NCBI GenBank assembly: GCA_964621905.1
Contig: CAZUNG010000002.1
Span: 62,001 to 126,000 of the forward strand
DNA: 64,000 bases
Direction of reading: 5' to 3'
Source of the DNA: Ruminococcus_G sp964621905
GTDB lineage: Bacteria; Bacillota; Clostridia; Lachnospirales; Lachnospiraceae
The notes beneath the pieces are model-generated. The model was not told the DNA's origin, did no database searches, and was given only the letters and a program-made list of their open reading frames with translations. A program made the translations under genes and the position numbers. Numbering within the stretch: position 1 is the first letter of the stretch; the number at the start of each line of letters is the position of its first letter. Below, one piece after another: positions 49,977-59,539 of this stretch.

Positions 49977-51218
49977 TCAATTGATCTTTCTTACACTGCC
50001 CGTGCCAAGGTCCAGCATGTTTGCCACGTCTTCATTTTCCACCTGTATGACGGTATCAAACCCATGCTTTTTCGCATAGGCGCAGTAATCATCCAGCTTC
50101 TTATCCGCATCCATCACCATGCATGCCATCTTGATGCCGCGATCCCTCTCCCTCCTGGCCAGACTGACAGCGGCACCGCGAAGATGTGCAGGATAAAGAA
50201 GCATTGTCTTTTGGCCGGATACCGGAATCTCAATGTTCTGGCGCTCCAGTGCATTCATCACCTGTTCCATTACAAGCGCAAAACCGATCGCCGGAGCCGG
50301 GCGCAGAAAATGCTCCAGAAGGCTGTTGTATCGCCCTCCTTTTACGAGCGGTTCTCCTGAACCATAAGTATATCCCTGAAAGATGATGCCGGTATAATAC
50401 TTATATTTGCTGAGCATTCCCAGATCAAACGAAATGTATTTTTCAACGCCGTATAACTTTAAAATCTCATAGATCTTTTCCAGACGTTCAATTGCCTCAC
50501 GCGCTTTGGGGTTGCTCGTCAGACTTTTGGCTTCCTCCATGATCTCAACAGAGCCAAACATCTGTGGAAGACGCAGAAACGCATTCTCCAGTTCTTTGCC
50601 AAGCCCCTGCTCAGAAATCAATTCTTCCACACCAAAATGATTCTTGTTGGAGATCAGTTCCCTCAGACGCGCCACTGTCTCCTCATTCATCCCGGACTCC
50701 TCGATCAGGGATTTAAAAAAGTCAACCTGGCCGACACTGATTTGAAACTCCGATAATCCGGTCTCTTTGAGCAGCTCAACCATCAGTGCAAGAATCTCTG
50801 CATCTGCATCGATTGATGCGTCTCCCATCAGTTCTACTCCCATCTCTGTGGATTCCTTTAAACGGCCCTGATAACTGGAGTTATTGATAAATGTACTTCC
50901 CTGATAACAGAGACGCACCGGCATCCCGTCTTCCAGAAAATATTTGGCGGCAGCCCTTGCCACAGACGGTGTAAAATCGGGGCGCAGCACGAGCGTATTC
51001 CCTTCACGGTCAAAAAATTTATACAGATCCTTTGAAGGAGTGGTACCCACTTCCCTGCTGAATACATCAAAGAATTCAAACGTCGGCGTCTCAATATCCT
51101 GATAGCCGTAACGATGGACCATACGGTGCAGTTTCTCCTGAAGAAACTGTTTTCTCTCGCATTCTCCATTGTAAACATCACGTACGCCTTCCGGCGTGTG
51201 GAACATTCTTTGTACCAT
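49977..51218 (-). CDS. hisZ: ATP phosphoribosyltransferase regulatory subunit HisZ
   Basis: A 413-residue HisRS-like protein without anticodon-binding function. Class II motifs are present (FHTPEGVRDV, LVLRPDFTPSVARAAA, and GGRYNSLLEHF). In short-HisG organisms this subunit gives histidine feedback. AGAAGGAG precedes ATG 51218. It is the first gene of the his operon; the nearby short HisG and the absence of other HisRS features support HisZ over a true HisS. Confidence 0.94.
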   Translation of the reverse strand: MVQRMFHTPEGVRDVYNGECERKQFLQEKLHRMVHRYGYQDIETPTFEFFDVFSREVGTTPSKDLYKFFDREGNTLVLRPDFTPSVARAAAKYFLEDGMPVRLCYQGSTFINNSSYQGRLKESTEMGVELMGDASIDADAEILALMVELLKETGLSEFQISVGQVDFFKSLIEESGMNEETVARLRELISNKNHFGVEELISEQGLGKELENAFLRLPQMFGSVEIMEEAKSLTSNPKAREAIERLEKIYEILKLYGVEKYISFDLGMLSKYKYYTGIIFQGYTYGSGEPLVKGGRYNSLLEHFLRPAPAIGFALVMEQVMNALERQNIEIPVSGQKTMLLYPAHLRGAAVSLARRERDRGIKMACMVMDADKKLDDYCAYAKKHGFDTVIQVENEDVANMLDLGTGSVRKIN

Positions 51219-51290
51219 TTTCGTATTCTCCTTCTGCTTTATCGTTTTAAAGTGCTAACATGGTAGCATATTACCACGTAAATCTTTTCG

Positions 51291-51319
51291 ATTATAGTCC
51301 ATTACGGTTAAAATGTCAA
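51291..51319 (-). promoter_or_regulatory. his operon promoter
   Basis: TTGACA (51319-51314), 17 bases, TATAAT (51296-51291) on the minus strand, a full consensus; the -35 overlaps the last codons of recU. The leader contains an imperfect dyad TGGTA/TACCA (51270-51285 region) but no T-box features. Confidence 0.85.
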
Positions 51320-51849
51320 TCCCTGGACAGCAGGTCTTTCTGCAGTCCGTCCAGGTAGGCAACCAGCAGCCCGTTTTTCTGACTCAGAAAATAATCCCGG
51401 TCAAGCTCGTCGTAGGAAAACCGTTTTCTTCCCCCGTCGTCGGCGCGCTTTCGGAAATGAAGGACCTCACACAGGCGCATATAATAAAATTCATTGCGGC
51501 CTGTAAAATAGAGGATTAAAAAGGCGATGCCTCCCTGTTTTTCAAATTCCTCCATAAACATCACCTGATGTTCGTGGATATTTGCAAGCGGAAACGCATC
51601 TGCCGCACATTCCTTTGCGTCGAAGCAGACCGGAATCCCCTGTACCGCGCCGATATAATCGACGGTACTCTTTTTCTCAAAATAAGCAAGCGTGATATGA
51701 CGGTGTTCTTTATCGATCTTAATCGGCGTAATCGGAGTCGGTATCTTCTGAATCAGAGCCAGACCTTTTTCCCGATACTGTTCATTTGTCCTGTTGATCA
51801 GCTCTTCAAGCGTAGAACCGCGAAGGCCTCTGGAATTCCATGTCCCCAT
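51316..51849 (-). CDS. recU: Holliday junction resolvase RecU
   Basis: A 177-residue Mg-dependent junction endonuclease. Motifs are NSRGLRGSTLEELINRTNE, KIPTPITPI, KKSTVDYIGAVQGIPVCFDAKE (Asp and Glu-x-Lys active site) and FPLANIHEHQVMFMEEF. It shows the RecU size and order. It lies between lepB and the his operon, whose promoter overlaps its end. Confidence 0.96.
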   Translation of the reverse strand: MGTWNSRGLRGSTLEELINRTNEQYREKGLALIQKIPTPITPIKIDKEHRHITLAYFEKKSTVDYIGAVQGIPVCFDAKECAADAFPLANIHEHQVMFMEEFEKQGGIAFLILYFTGRNEFYYMRLCEVLHFRKRADDGGRKRFSYDELDRDYFLSQKNGLLVAYLDGLQKDLLSRD

Positions 51850-51865
51850 ATCAGCCCTCTGCTTT

Positions 51866-52396
51866 CTATTCGATAAATCCGATTTTATTGAACGGGAAAT
51901 AGCGCAGAACAGCCTTTCCCAGAATCGCGTCCCTTTTTACATAGGTATTGTTCCAGAATCTGGAATCCTTGGACCAGTTACGGTTGTCTCCCAGCATAAA
52001 ATAGGAGTTCTCCGGCACCTCATAAGGTCCGAAATCTCCTTCCATCGGTTCGGGAATGAAACTGTCATCCAGCGGTTCCGCGCTGTCATTGATATAGACC
52101 TTCCCGTCTTTGATGGTGACCGTTTCCCCCGGAAGACCGATCACCCGTTTGATAAAAAGTTTGGATTCATTGTCTGGATACTTAAAGATCACGATGTCAT
52201 AGCGCTCCGGATCATGTGTCAGATAGGCCAGACGGTTTCCAAAGATCTGGTCCCCTGTCATGATCGTATTCTCCATTGATTCGGAAGGAATCTTGGCATT
52301 GATGATCAAAAAATTATTGACAACCAACACGAATACGACGACAAAGATAATCATTTTCACATAGTCCCAGAGTTCGTTTTTCATAGATTTGCTCAT
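51866..52396 (-). CDS. lepB: Signal peptidase I
   Basis: A 176-residue type I signal peptidase with one N-terminal membrane helix (about 14-32). The catalytic Ser40 lies in IPSESMENT and the general-base Lys83 in LFIKRVIGLPGE; the box GDNRNWSKDSRFW is box E. AAGGAG lies before the ATG. It is co-oriented and nearly contiguous with the rluA-type gene (three bases apart). Confidence 0.97.
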   Translation of the reverse strand: MSKSMKNELWDYVKMIIFVVVFVLVVNNFLIINAKIPSESMENTIMTGDQIFGNRLAYLTHDPERYDIVIFKYPDNESKLFIKRVIGLPGETVTIKDGKVYINDSAEPLDDSFIPEPMEGDFGPYEVPENSYFMLGDNRNWSKDSRFWNNTYVKRDAILGKAVLRYFPFNKIGFIE

Positions 52397-52399
52397 GCT

Positions 52400-53368
52400 T
52401 TACTCCTTAAGATGTTCTTCCTCCAATATCTTTTGAAAAAGATCCGGAAGTTTGGCCGCAACCACCCTGCCGCTCAGCTCCCCGAAAGGTTCCTTCATAC
52501 TGGGAAAACAAAGTTTCCATGCATGCAGAAGCTGGTGCCGCAGCCCATATTTTTTTCGATATTTTTCATTCCAGACTGGATCGCCGTATTTGGCGTCCCC
52601 GATGATCCCATGCCCGCAGCCCGCAAGATGACTGCGGATCTGGTGCGTTTTCCCGGTGATAAGTTCCACTTTCAGCAGTGTAACTAATCCATTCGTCGCC
52701 AAAGGTTCATAAGCGGTCTCGATCCGGGATGCCCCCGGCTTGGGAGTCTGATATATCTCTACTTTATTACATTTTTCGTTTTTATGCAAATACCCGCTGA
52801 TATGTTCTGGATTTCGTACTTCACCTTTGACCAGACAGAGATAATATTTCTGAACTGTCCGTTCTTTCAGCAGACGGGACATTTCCTGCAGTCCTGCCAC
52901 TGACTTTCCCGCCAGTATAAGTCCGCTCGTGTTGCGGTCCAGGCGGTTGCAGACACCTGGCCTGAATGTCCGAAGATCTTCCCGTGTGAGCTGACCGCTG
53001 TGGATCAGATAGCTAATCACATACTCGTTCGCAGAAACGTCTTCTGCTCTGGCTTTCTGCGACAGCATGCCGGCCGGTTTGTTCATAATCAGCACATGCT
53101 CATCTTCATATAGGACATCAAGTGGTATCTGGAGAGGCACGGATTCCTGTCTCGTAAATTTTTCAACCGTTTCATCAGAGAGAAACAGCGTGACTTCGTC
53201 CTTCGCGCTGATCTTTTCGCTTCCGTCCGCTTTTTTTTGATTCAACACGATATTCTTTTTGCGGAGCATTTTATAGATAAAACTCTTCGGTGCCTGATTC
53301 AGATATTTTTGTAAAAATTTATCCAGACGCTGTCCGGCTTCTTTTGGTGATATATGTAGAACCCGCAT
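52400..53368 (-). CDS. RluA family pseudouridine synthase
   Basis: A 322-residue 23S rRNA pseudouridine synthase of the RluC/RluD type. An N-terminal S4 domain (GQRLDKFLQKYL) is followed by the catalytic domain with PAGMLSQKA and GVCNRLDRNTSGLILAG (catalytic Asp in RLDRNTSG), and KTHQIRSHLAGCGHGIIGD. The exact target uridines cannot be assigned from sequence alone. Confidence 0.95.
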   Translation of the reverse strand: MRVLHISPKEAGQRLDKFLQKYLNQAPKSFIYKMLRKKNIVLNQKKADGSEKISAKDEVTLFLSDETVEKFTRQESVPLQIPLDVLYEDEHVLIMNKPAGMLSQKARAEDVSANEYVISYLIHSGQLTREDLRTFRPGVCNRLDRNTSGLILAGKSVAGLQEMSRLLKERTVQKYYLCLVKGEVRNPEHISGYLHKNEKCNKVEIYQTPKPGASRIETAYEPLATNGLVTLLKVELITGKTHQIRSHLAGCGHGIIGDAKYGDPVWNEKYRKKYGLRHQLLHAWKLCFPSMKEPFGELSGRVVAAKLPDLFQKILEEEHLKE

Positions 53369-53387
53369 AAGTAACGCTCCTCATTCT

Positions 53388-53996
53388 CTATAAAACAAGA
53401 GTCAGCATGATATGCCTGACCATTTCATCTCTCGACAGATTTGGATATTTAGGGTCGGGAGCATACGTGATTCCCTCATGCAGGCTGTCCCAGTTTTTGT
53501 TCAGGGAGTCCAGCCGTTCCAGGAATTTATCGATGGTTTTCGTCATCACTCTGACCGTTACCGGATAACCGTTGTGACGGAGCATTTTCTGAATATGCTC
53601 CTGGATAAACTCCGCATTTTCCCTGTTCTCCAGGGCAATATAACAGACGACGGTGTCTCCGCATACAGCGGCTGCATCCACATACACGTTCTTTTCATAC
53701 GTCGTGAAAAAGAGTTCATATGCAACCGGCAGTCTCCCCGCGTGTGCCTGTATTTCTTCTATTACTTCTTTTGGACTCGGCCTTCGCATCATCATCATGA
53801 TCAGTCCCACCATCGATCTGCACGCTGGAAGACAGCCAACGACTGCCACCACTGTCAGAACATTTTCTCTCTTTCCAAAACAGCATATTCCCAGCACAAA
53901 TACTGCCAGAGGCAGCACGAAAAGTCCCGCCGTAACCAGCAGTCTTCTCTTTTTCTGTGCCGCAATATACCCTGCCTCTCCTTTTGACACCTTCAT
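53388..53996 (-). CDS. Hypothetical membrane protein
   Basis: A 202-residue protein of unknown function. Two transmembrane helices (about residues 20-40, LLVTAGLFVLPLAVFVLGICC, and 46-68, VLTVVAVVGCLPACRSMVGLIMM) are followed by a cytoplasmic or extracytoplasmic domain of about 130 residues. That domain has no motif I recognise (EIQAHAGRLPVAYELFFTTYEKN, DPKYPNLSRDEMVRHIM). GGGGAAATAGC sets ATG 53996. Its start lies just inside the stop region of the YgiQ gene, so the two are coupled; the link to neighbouring RNA modification genes may be only positional. Confidence 0.8.
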   Translation of the reverse strand: MKVSKGEAGYIAAQKKRRLLVTAGLFVLPLAVFVLGICCFGKRENVLTVVAVVGCLPACRSMVGLIMMMMRRPSPKEVIEEIQAHAGRLPVAYELFFTTYEKNVYVDAAAVCGDTVVCYIALENRENAEFIQEHIQKMLRHNGYPVTVRVMTKTIDKFLERLDSLNKNWDSLHEGITYAPDPKYPNLSRDEMVRHIMLTLVL

Positions 53997-53997
53997 G

Positions 53998-55890
53998 CTA
54001 TTTCCCCGATTTCTTTTTGTGTACATTTCGTATTGTCTTTTTTGCAGTTGGTTTCCTGGTTTTCTTTTTTTCCTGCTTTCCTGATCCGTATCGTCCTTCC
54101 GGCCTGATCAGGCATTTTTTATCATATCCAATCAGATCTGTGCGCCCTGTCTTTTTCAGTGCTTCCTCCACGAGTGGCCGGTTCCCGGGCAGCCGGTACT
54201 GCATAAGTGCCCGCTGCATCGCTTTTTCATGAAAGGAACGCGGTACATAAACTTCCTCCATATTCCTGGGATCCAGGCCCGTATAATACATGCAGGTTGA
54301 GACCGTGGATGGTGTTGGATAGAAATCCTGAACCTGCTCCGGCATAAATCCCATATCCCGGATGTATTCCGCCAGTTTTACCGCATCATCAAGTCTGCAG
54401 CCCGGATGAGATGACATGAAATACGGAACTGCATACTGCTGTTTCTTCAGACGCTGATTCCACTGCTGGTACTTTTGAAAAAACTCTTCATAGACAGCAT
54501 GATTTGGTTTTCCCATACACTGCAGTACCCGGTCAGACACGTGTTCCGGTGCCACCCGCAGCTGACCGCTGATATGATGTCCGACAAGCTCTTTCATAAA
54601 TTCATCCTGCCTGTCAGCCATCACATAGTCAAACCGGATCCCGGATCTGACAAATACCTTTTTTACGTTCGGAAGCTGACGCAGACGCCGCAGCAGTTTT
54701 GTATAGTCACTGTGGCTGGCATTCAGGTTGGGACACGGCTTTGGAAACAGGCACTGCCTGTCTTTGCAGGCTCCCTTTTCCAGCTGCTTTTTGCATGCAG
54801 GCTGTCTGAAATCGGCAGTCGGTCCTCCCACATCATGGATATATCCTTTAAATCCGGGATCTTTTGTAAATGAAACAGCTTCCCTTTCCAGTGATTCATG
54901 GCTTCTCGCCTGTACGATTCGTCCCTGATGGAAGGTCAGCGCGCAGAAATTACATGCCCCAAAGCACCCCCTGCAGCTTGTCAGACTGAAACGCACCTCA
55001 TCGATCGCCGGAACACCGCCATCTTTCTCATACATTGGATGGTATGTATTCGCATACGGCAATCCGTAAATGTCGTCCAGCTCCTGTGTGGTAAGCGGTT
55101 TTGCAGGAGGATTCTGAACGATATACCCCTGTCCCTCGTACGGCTCGGCGAGTGTATCCCCGGTAAACGGATCCGTATTGGAGTACTGCAGCGCAAAACT
55201 TCTGGCATAACTTTTCTTATCACTGCAGATGGATTCATAGGATGGAAGAATGAAAGCGCCGTTTAAACGTTCCTTATCCTTTGTCCGAAAAACGGTTCCC
55301 GGCACATAGGTAATCTCAGATACCGGAATCCCGGCATCAAGTGCTTCTGCAAGTTCGATGATGGAATGCTCTCCCATCCCGTAAGATATGATATCCGCTC
55401 CGGAATCCAAAAGCACGGAACGTTTTACACGGTCAGACCAATAATCGTAATGGCCAAGACGGCGCAGACTTGCCTCGATTCCGCCCAGTATTACCGGTGT
55501 ATGTTTATATGTCTGTCTGATCAGATTTCCGTAAACGATCACAGCGCGGTCCGGCCTGCATCCCATCTTCCCTCCCGGCGAATAAGCGTCTGTACGCCGG
55601 CGCTTTTTCGCTGCCGTATAGTGATTAACCATGGAGTCCATATTTCCCGATGAAACGAGAAATGCAAGGCGGGGTTCCCCAAATGTCTGTACACTTTCCG
55701 GCTTCGTCCAGTCAGGCTGTGAAATAATGCCTACCGAATATCCCCTGCTCGCCAGCAGGCGCGTGATGATCGCACTGCCAAAAGAAGAATGGTCTATATA
55801 CGCATCTCCGCAGATATAGACAAAATCCGGTCTGTCGATACCGGATGCCTGCAGCTCCTGTTTTGTTGTCGGCATAAATGTTACAGACAT
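53998..55890 (-). CDS. YgiQ family radical SAM protein
   Basis: A 630-residue YgiQ/UPF0313 protein. A cobalamin-binding-like N-terminal part (DFVYICGDAYIDHSSFGSAIITRLL) precedes the radical SAM domain with the cluster motif CRGCFGACNFCAL. A Cys-rich insertion CKDRQCLFPKPCPNC-like region (QLEKGACKDRQCLFPKPCPN) follows, and the C-terminal HYTAAKKRRRTDAYSPGG-type region lies near the front. The reaction is unknown. GAGGTGCTG precedes ATG 55890; it overlaps the HAD gene stop by ten bases. Confidence 0.92.
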   Translation of the reverse strand: MSVTFMPTTKQELQASGIDRPDFVYICGDAYIDHSSFGSAIITRLLASRGYSVGIISQPDWTKPESVQTFGEPRLAFLVSSGNMDSMVNHYTAAKKRRRTDAYSPGGKMGCRPDRAVIVYGNLIRQTYKHTPVILGGIEASLRRLGHYDYWSDRVKRSVLLDSGADIISYGMGEHSIIELAEALDAGIPVSEITYVPGTVFRTKDKERLNGAFILPSYESICSDKKSYARSFALQYSNTDPFTGDTLAEPYEGQGYIVQNPPAKPLTTQELDDIYGLPYANTYHPMYEKDGGVPAIDEVRFSLTSCRGCFGACNFCALTFHQGRIVQARSHESLEREAVSFTKDPGFKGYIHDVGGPTADFRQPACKKQLEKGACKDRQCLFPKPCPNLNASHSDYTKLLRRLRQLPNVKKVFVRSGIRFDYVMADRQDEFMKELVGHHISGQLRVAPEHVSDRVLQCMGKPNHAVYEEFFQKYQQWNQRLKKQQYAVPYFMSSHPGCRLDDAVKLAEYIRDMGFMPEQVQDFYPTPSTVSTCMYYTGLDPRNMEEVYVPRSFHEKAMQRALMQYRLPGNRPLVEEALKKTGRTDLIGYDKKCLIRPEGRYGSGKQEKKKTRKPTAKKTIRNVHKKKSGK

Positions 55891-56558
55891 GGATTCAGCA
55901 CCTCATAATTTCCTTCCAGAATGTCCCGGTATGTATGAATATAATAATCCGCAAGACTCTTCTTTTGTACATCCTGATCCACACTGTATGCATCCCAGAC
56001 TGCACAGGTCTGCATCCCGGCGCGCTTTCCCGCCAGAATACCAGCCGGGATATCTTCAAACACCAGACATTCATCCGGCTGCGCACCCAGCTCGTCCGCC
56101 ACCAGCAGATAGATATCAGGCTCCGGTTTTCCACTTTTCACATCACAGCAGGTATGCACCGATGTAAAACATTCCTCCAGCTTGTGGACCTTCAGAATTG
56201 ATTCCACGAGTTCCCTGCTGTTGCTGGATGCAATCCCCATACGAATGCCCTTTCCCCGCATATCTGTGATAAATTCAAACACCCCTTCTTTCAGCGGCGT
56301 CTCATGCAGATATTTATCGCGTGCCATACACAGCCACTCTTCTTTGATGGTATCGACAGCGTCTCCAAGATTAAATCGCTGTTTAAAATAACAGGCCGTC
56401 TCCGTAAAACTCATCCCCTCAATCTCACGCTGCAGCGTTCTTGGAAGTTCCTTTTTGTGGCGGCCCAGATATTCCCGGTCAATCTCTTTCCACATCCACA
56501 TGGAATCCACAAGCGTACCGTCCAGATCAAACAGCATTGCCTTTTTATTTGTCAACAT
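55881..56558 (-). CDS. HAD superfamily phosphatase (beta-phosphoglucomutase-like)
   Basis: A 225-residue HAD hydrolase, subfamily IA with an alpha-helical cap. Motif I is FDLDGTLVDSMW, motif II IASSNS, motif III GKPEPD and motif IV CLVFEDIPAGI. The cap resembles beta-phosphoglucomutase and small sugar-phosphate phosphatases; the substrate is not readable. Its start lies inside the end of the rsuA-like gene (14-base overlap). Confidence 0.92.
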   Translation of the reverse strand: MLTNKKAMLFDLDGTLVDSMWMWKEIDREYLGRHKKELPRTLQREIEGMSFTETACYFKQRFNLGDAVDTIKEEWLCMARDKYLHETPLKEGVFEFITDMRGKGIRMGIASSNSRELVESILKVHKLEECFTSVHTCCDVKSGKPEPDIYLLVADELGAQPDECLVFEDIPAGILAGKRAGMQTCAVWDAYSVDQDVQKKSLADYYIHTYRDILEGNYEVLNPCL

Positions 56559-57294
56559 GTATATTCACCAGCCTTTCTATCTCATCTGATGTCAGTGCCC
56601 GGTATTCGCCCGGCTGAAGCGTTTCATCCAGTGTAAGTGTTCCCATGGACAGACGTTTCAGATACAGCACCTGTTTTCCGACGGCCTCAAACATCCGTTT
56701 GATCTGATGAAATCTCCCTTCCCGTATTGTAATTTTCACTTCCGAGATTTCCCCGCTTTTTAAAATGACCAGTTTTGCCGGGAGCGTACGTCTCTCATCT
56801 TTGATATCCAATCCATCCTGAAACTGCTTCACATCCGCCTCTGTCACAACACCGGCGATCCTCGCGTAATATGTCTTGTCCACATGCTTTTTCGGGGAAA
56901 GCAGTTCATGTGAAAGTTCCCCGTCATTTGTAATCAACAGCAGGCCTTCCGTATCTTTATCGAGCCTTCCGACTGGAAACAGATCACTTCTCCTGTGTTC
57001 GATGATCAGATCCATCACCGTCCGGTCTTTTGTGTCTTTTACTGCGGTGACAACACCTGCCGGCTTATACAAAAGGAAATATTCCTTACTGACAAAGTCC
57101 ACCTGTCTGCCGGAAACAGTAACACAGTTCTCTCCCGGACACACTTTCTGCTCCGGTCTGCATGCACTGTTCCCGTCAACGCAGACCTGCTTTTTACGAA
57201 TCAATTCTTTTACTGCTGATCTGGTTCCGACTCCCATCTCCGACAGATACCGGTCCAGCCGCATTATTCTCTTTTCGCCTTTTTTCCCCGCCAT
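56545..57294 (-). CDS. rsuA: RsuA-type 16S rRNA pseudouridine synthase
   Basis: A 249-residue pseudouridine synthase: S4 domain (MRLDRYLSEMGVGTRSAVKELIRKKQVCVDG), then KPAGVVTAVKDTKDRTVMDL and the catalytic FPVGRLDKDTEGLLLITNDG, ending with HQIKRMFEAVGKQVLYLKR. The RsuA branch modifies 16S U516; RluB-like members are similar, so the target is probable only. I use ATG 57294, overlapping the methyltransferase stop (TGATG) with GGAG upstream; ATG 57255 at MRLDRY is the alternative. Confidence 0.9.
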   Translation of the reverse strand: MAGKKGEKRIMRLDRYLSEMGVGTRSAVKELIRKKQVCVDGNSACRPEQKVCPGENCVTVSGRQVDFVSKEYFLLYKPAGVVTAVKDTKDRTVMDLIIEHRRSDLFPVGRLDKDTEGLLLITNDGELSHELLSPKKHVDKTYYARIAGVVTEADVKQFQDGLDIKDERRTLPAKLVILKSGEISEVKITIREGRFHQIKRMFEAVGKQVLYLKRLSMGTLTLDETLQPGEYRALTSDEIERLVNIHVDK

Positions 57295-58643
57295 CACTGC
57301 CATCTCCAGCCACTGTAATATTTATTTTTCAGTGTATTCTTCTGTATCTTACTCCAGCCAAGCGGAAATTCATCAACGCAGACAAGGTGCCATCCGCTCT
57401 CACAGGCAAGGCCGGCCACGTCGAGCGTCTCACCTTTCAGATATTTGATGATCCGATAATCGTCATGAGGAAGAGACAGTACCCTGCGGTACATAGATGG
57501 CTTTATCCCCATCGCAAAAGCCTGCGAAGGTTCAAAGCGTCCTTTTTTTATGTCCCCCAGATACCAGCCGGTCCGGAGATATCGAATCGAGGGTTCCAGC
57601 TCGCAGCCCCGCGAAAGTGCATACAGTCTCTCCCCGATCACCCGCAGTTCCATGTCTTCCAGACATTTCTCAGACACATCCTGAAAGAATGCCTCCGCCT
57701 CTTTGGGAAGAATACACGTTCCGGCTTTTCCAGGGGAATTTTCTGACAGCTCTCCCTGCTTTTTCAGCAGCGCAAGAAAGTGTCCTTCTCCGCGCATCCT
57801 GTGCGGGAAAATGCGGACACACGGCAGCAGATCCCCGCATCCTTCCGAAAAGCCCTCATACGGGGCAATTTGAGCAAGCTCAAGGTCCGGAAATTCACGC
57901 AGCAGCCATTCTACATTATTTTCATTTTCTTCTTTTGAAAACGTACATGTGGAATACAGCATCATTCCGCCCGGTTTCAGCATCTGATAAGCCTGTCCCA
58001 GAAGCTCTCTTTGTATCACCGCATATTCACCTGGTCCGCGCCGTTCCCAGTCAGCAGTCATACGGGATGCTTTTCGAAACATCCCTTCCCCGGAACACGG
58101 GGCATCGATGAGGATCTTATCAAAATATTCCGGATAAATAGCAAGCAGCTTCGCCGGATCCTCACTCATCACACAGATATTCCGAATCCCAAACAACTCC
58201 AAATTTTTAAGAAGTGCTTTCGCTCTGGAGCTGCTGATATCATTGGCAAACAGAATACCCTTTCCCTGAAGCCGCACCCCCAGTTTCGTGGCTTTCCCGC
58301 CCGGCGCCGCACACAGATCCAGCACCCGGTCGCCCGGTTCCACCGGCAGACGGTCTGCAGGTGTCATTGCACTCGGTTCCTGCAGGTAGTATAGTCCTGC
58401 CGCATAATACGGATCTTTTGACGGCTGTTCGGATTCCTCATAAAAAAAGCCGTCAGAAATCCACGGTACAGGTTCCACCGGCATGGTTGTTCTGCTCCTG
58501 AATTCTTCCGGGGACAGTTTCAGCGTATTGACACGCAGCCCGCAGGCAGCGGGCTGTGTCAGACTCTTTATGTACGATTCGTACTGAGTTCCGAGTAGTT
58601 TTTGCATTTGTTCCAGAAATCTCTTTGGTAAATTCGTTTCCAT
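57294..58643 (-). CDS. RsmF-like rRNA (cytosine-C5) methyltransferase
   Basis: A 449-residue NOL1/NOP2/Sun enzyme. An N-terminal substrate domain is followed by the SAM-binding motif VLDLCAAPGGKATKLG, the motif IV Cys in LIDAPCSGEGMFRK, the catalytic Cys in STCTFSKEENE and a C-terminal RsmF/PUA-like region. It modifies rRNA cytosines; the exact position is inferred only by family. AAGGTTGAGAGA places the start at ATG 58643. It overlaps the rsuA-type gene, so two rRNA modification genes are coupled. Confidence 0.93.
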   Translation of the reverse strand: METNLPKRFLEQMQKLLGTQYESYIKSLTQPAACGLRVNTLKLSPEEFRSRTTMPVEPVPWISDGFFYEESEQPSKDPYYAAGLYYLQEPSAMTPADRLPVEPGDRVLDLCAAPGGKATKLGVRLQGKGILFANDISSSRAKALLKNLELFGIRNICVMSEDPAKLLAIYPEYFDKILIDAPCSGEGMFRKASRMTADWERRGPGEYAVIQRELLGQAYQMLKPGGMMLYSTCTFSKEENENNVEWLLREFPDLELAQIAPYEGFSEGCGDLLPCVRIFPHRMRGEGHFLALLKKQGELSENSPGKAGTCILPKEAEAFFQDVSEKCLEDMELRVIGERLYALSRGCELEPSIRYLRTGWYLGDIKKGRFEPSQAFAMGIKPSMYRRVLSLPHDDYRIIKYLKGETLDVAGLACESGWHLVCVDEFPLGWSKIQKNTLKNKYYSGWRWQ

Positions 58644-58647
58644 TCTC

Positions 58648-59469
58648 TCAACCTTCCAGCGAATCCATGGTGACAGCCTGTGCACGGTAACCTTCCGCAA
58701 TAATATCAAGCTGTTTATGAAAACGTTTCAGCTGCTGAAGATCGTTCGTCGCATAGATACGGTAAAACTCATCCTGTATTTTTACAGCTTCCCGCTGATT
58801 GGAGAGTTTAAACAGGTTTTCGATATTGTTCAGAATATCGGAAACCAGATTCATCTGCAGCAGTGAAGAATTCTGGGCATCCATGATCTCATTGCGCACC
58901 GTCGACATCTCATTGTCCAGTGCAATAATGGCATCGGCAGCCTTGCTCAGACGAATACGGATATGCTCCGGCATCTTGGATTTATATTTGTACTGCAGAG
59001 AATGCTCGATGGTTGCCCAGAAATCCATCGCCATTGTACGGATCTGAATCTCTGCCTGAATACGCTTCGGTCCGTTCAAAGTTTCAACCATATAGTAGAT
59101 AATCATATGAAAGCTGCGGTAGCCGCTGTCTTTCATGTGCGTGATATAGTCTTTTTCGTATTTCACCGTAATATCACTGCGATTTCTGATCAGCTGTGCA
59201 ACCCGTTCAATGTCCTCAACAAACTGGCAGATAATACGGATTCCCGCGATATCCTCTATCTGTTCCTCCATCTGTTCAATTGGAATCTGTTTTTTCTGAA
59301 GCTTTTCCAAGATACTGGTCACACTTTTTACCCGGCCTGATACTTCTTCGATCGGTGAGTAAAGGTTTTTTACTTTATGCTCTTTGATCAGGTGATTAAA
59401 TTTATCTGTCAGCTCTTTAACTGCCAGTTCATAAGGGTTTAATATCTCACGCCATAACTGTATTTCCAT
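58648..59469 (-). CDS. Small alarmone synthetase, RelQ-like GTP pyrophosphokinase
   Basis: A 273-residue single-domain RelA/SpoT synthetase. Motifs are VKSVTSILEKLQKK, EDIAGIRIICQFVEDI, GYRSFHMIIYY (G-loop region) and EIQIRTMAMDFWATIEHSLQYKYK. A helical C-terminal tail (about 200-270) probably drives tetramer formation as in RelQ. There is no HD hydrolase, TGS or ACT domain, so it only makes (p)ppGpp. Its stop is four bases before the methyltransferase ATG. Confidence 0.94.
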   Translation of the reverse strand: MEIQLWREILNPYELAVKELTDKFNHLIKEHKVKNLYSPIEEVSGRVKSVTSILEKLQKKQIPIEQMEEQIEDIAGIRIICQFVEDIERVAQLIRNRSDITVKYEKDYITHMKDSGYRSFHMIIYYMVETLNGPKRIQAEIQIRTMAMDFWATIEHSLQYKYKSKMPEHIRIRLSKAADAIIALDNEMSTVRNEIMDAQNSSLLQMNLVSDILNNIENLFKLSNQREAVKIQDEFYRIYATNDLQQLKRFHKQLDIIAEGYRAQAVTMDSLEG

Positions 59470-59539
59470 ATTACCAATCTCTCCTTTATTTCGACTTACC
59501 CATCATTCATTATATGAACGAATCAGGAAATTAGACCAG

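Noticed and set aside
51219..51315. T-box or histidine attenuator upstream of hisZ
   Set aside because: The leader is only about 70 bases, with no T-box core sequence and no His-codon-rich leader peptide.
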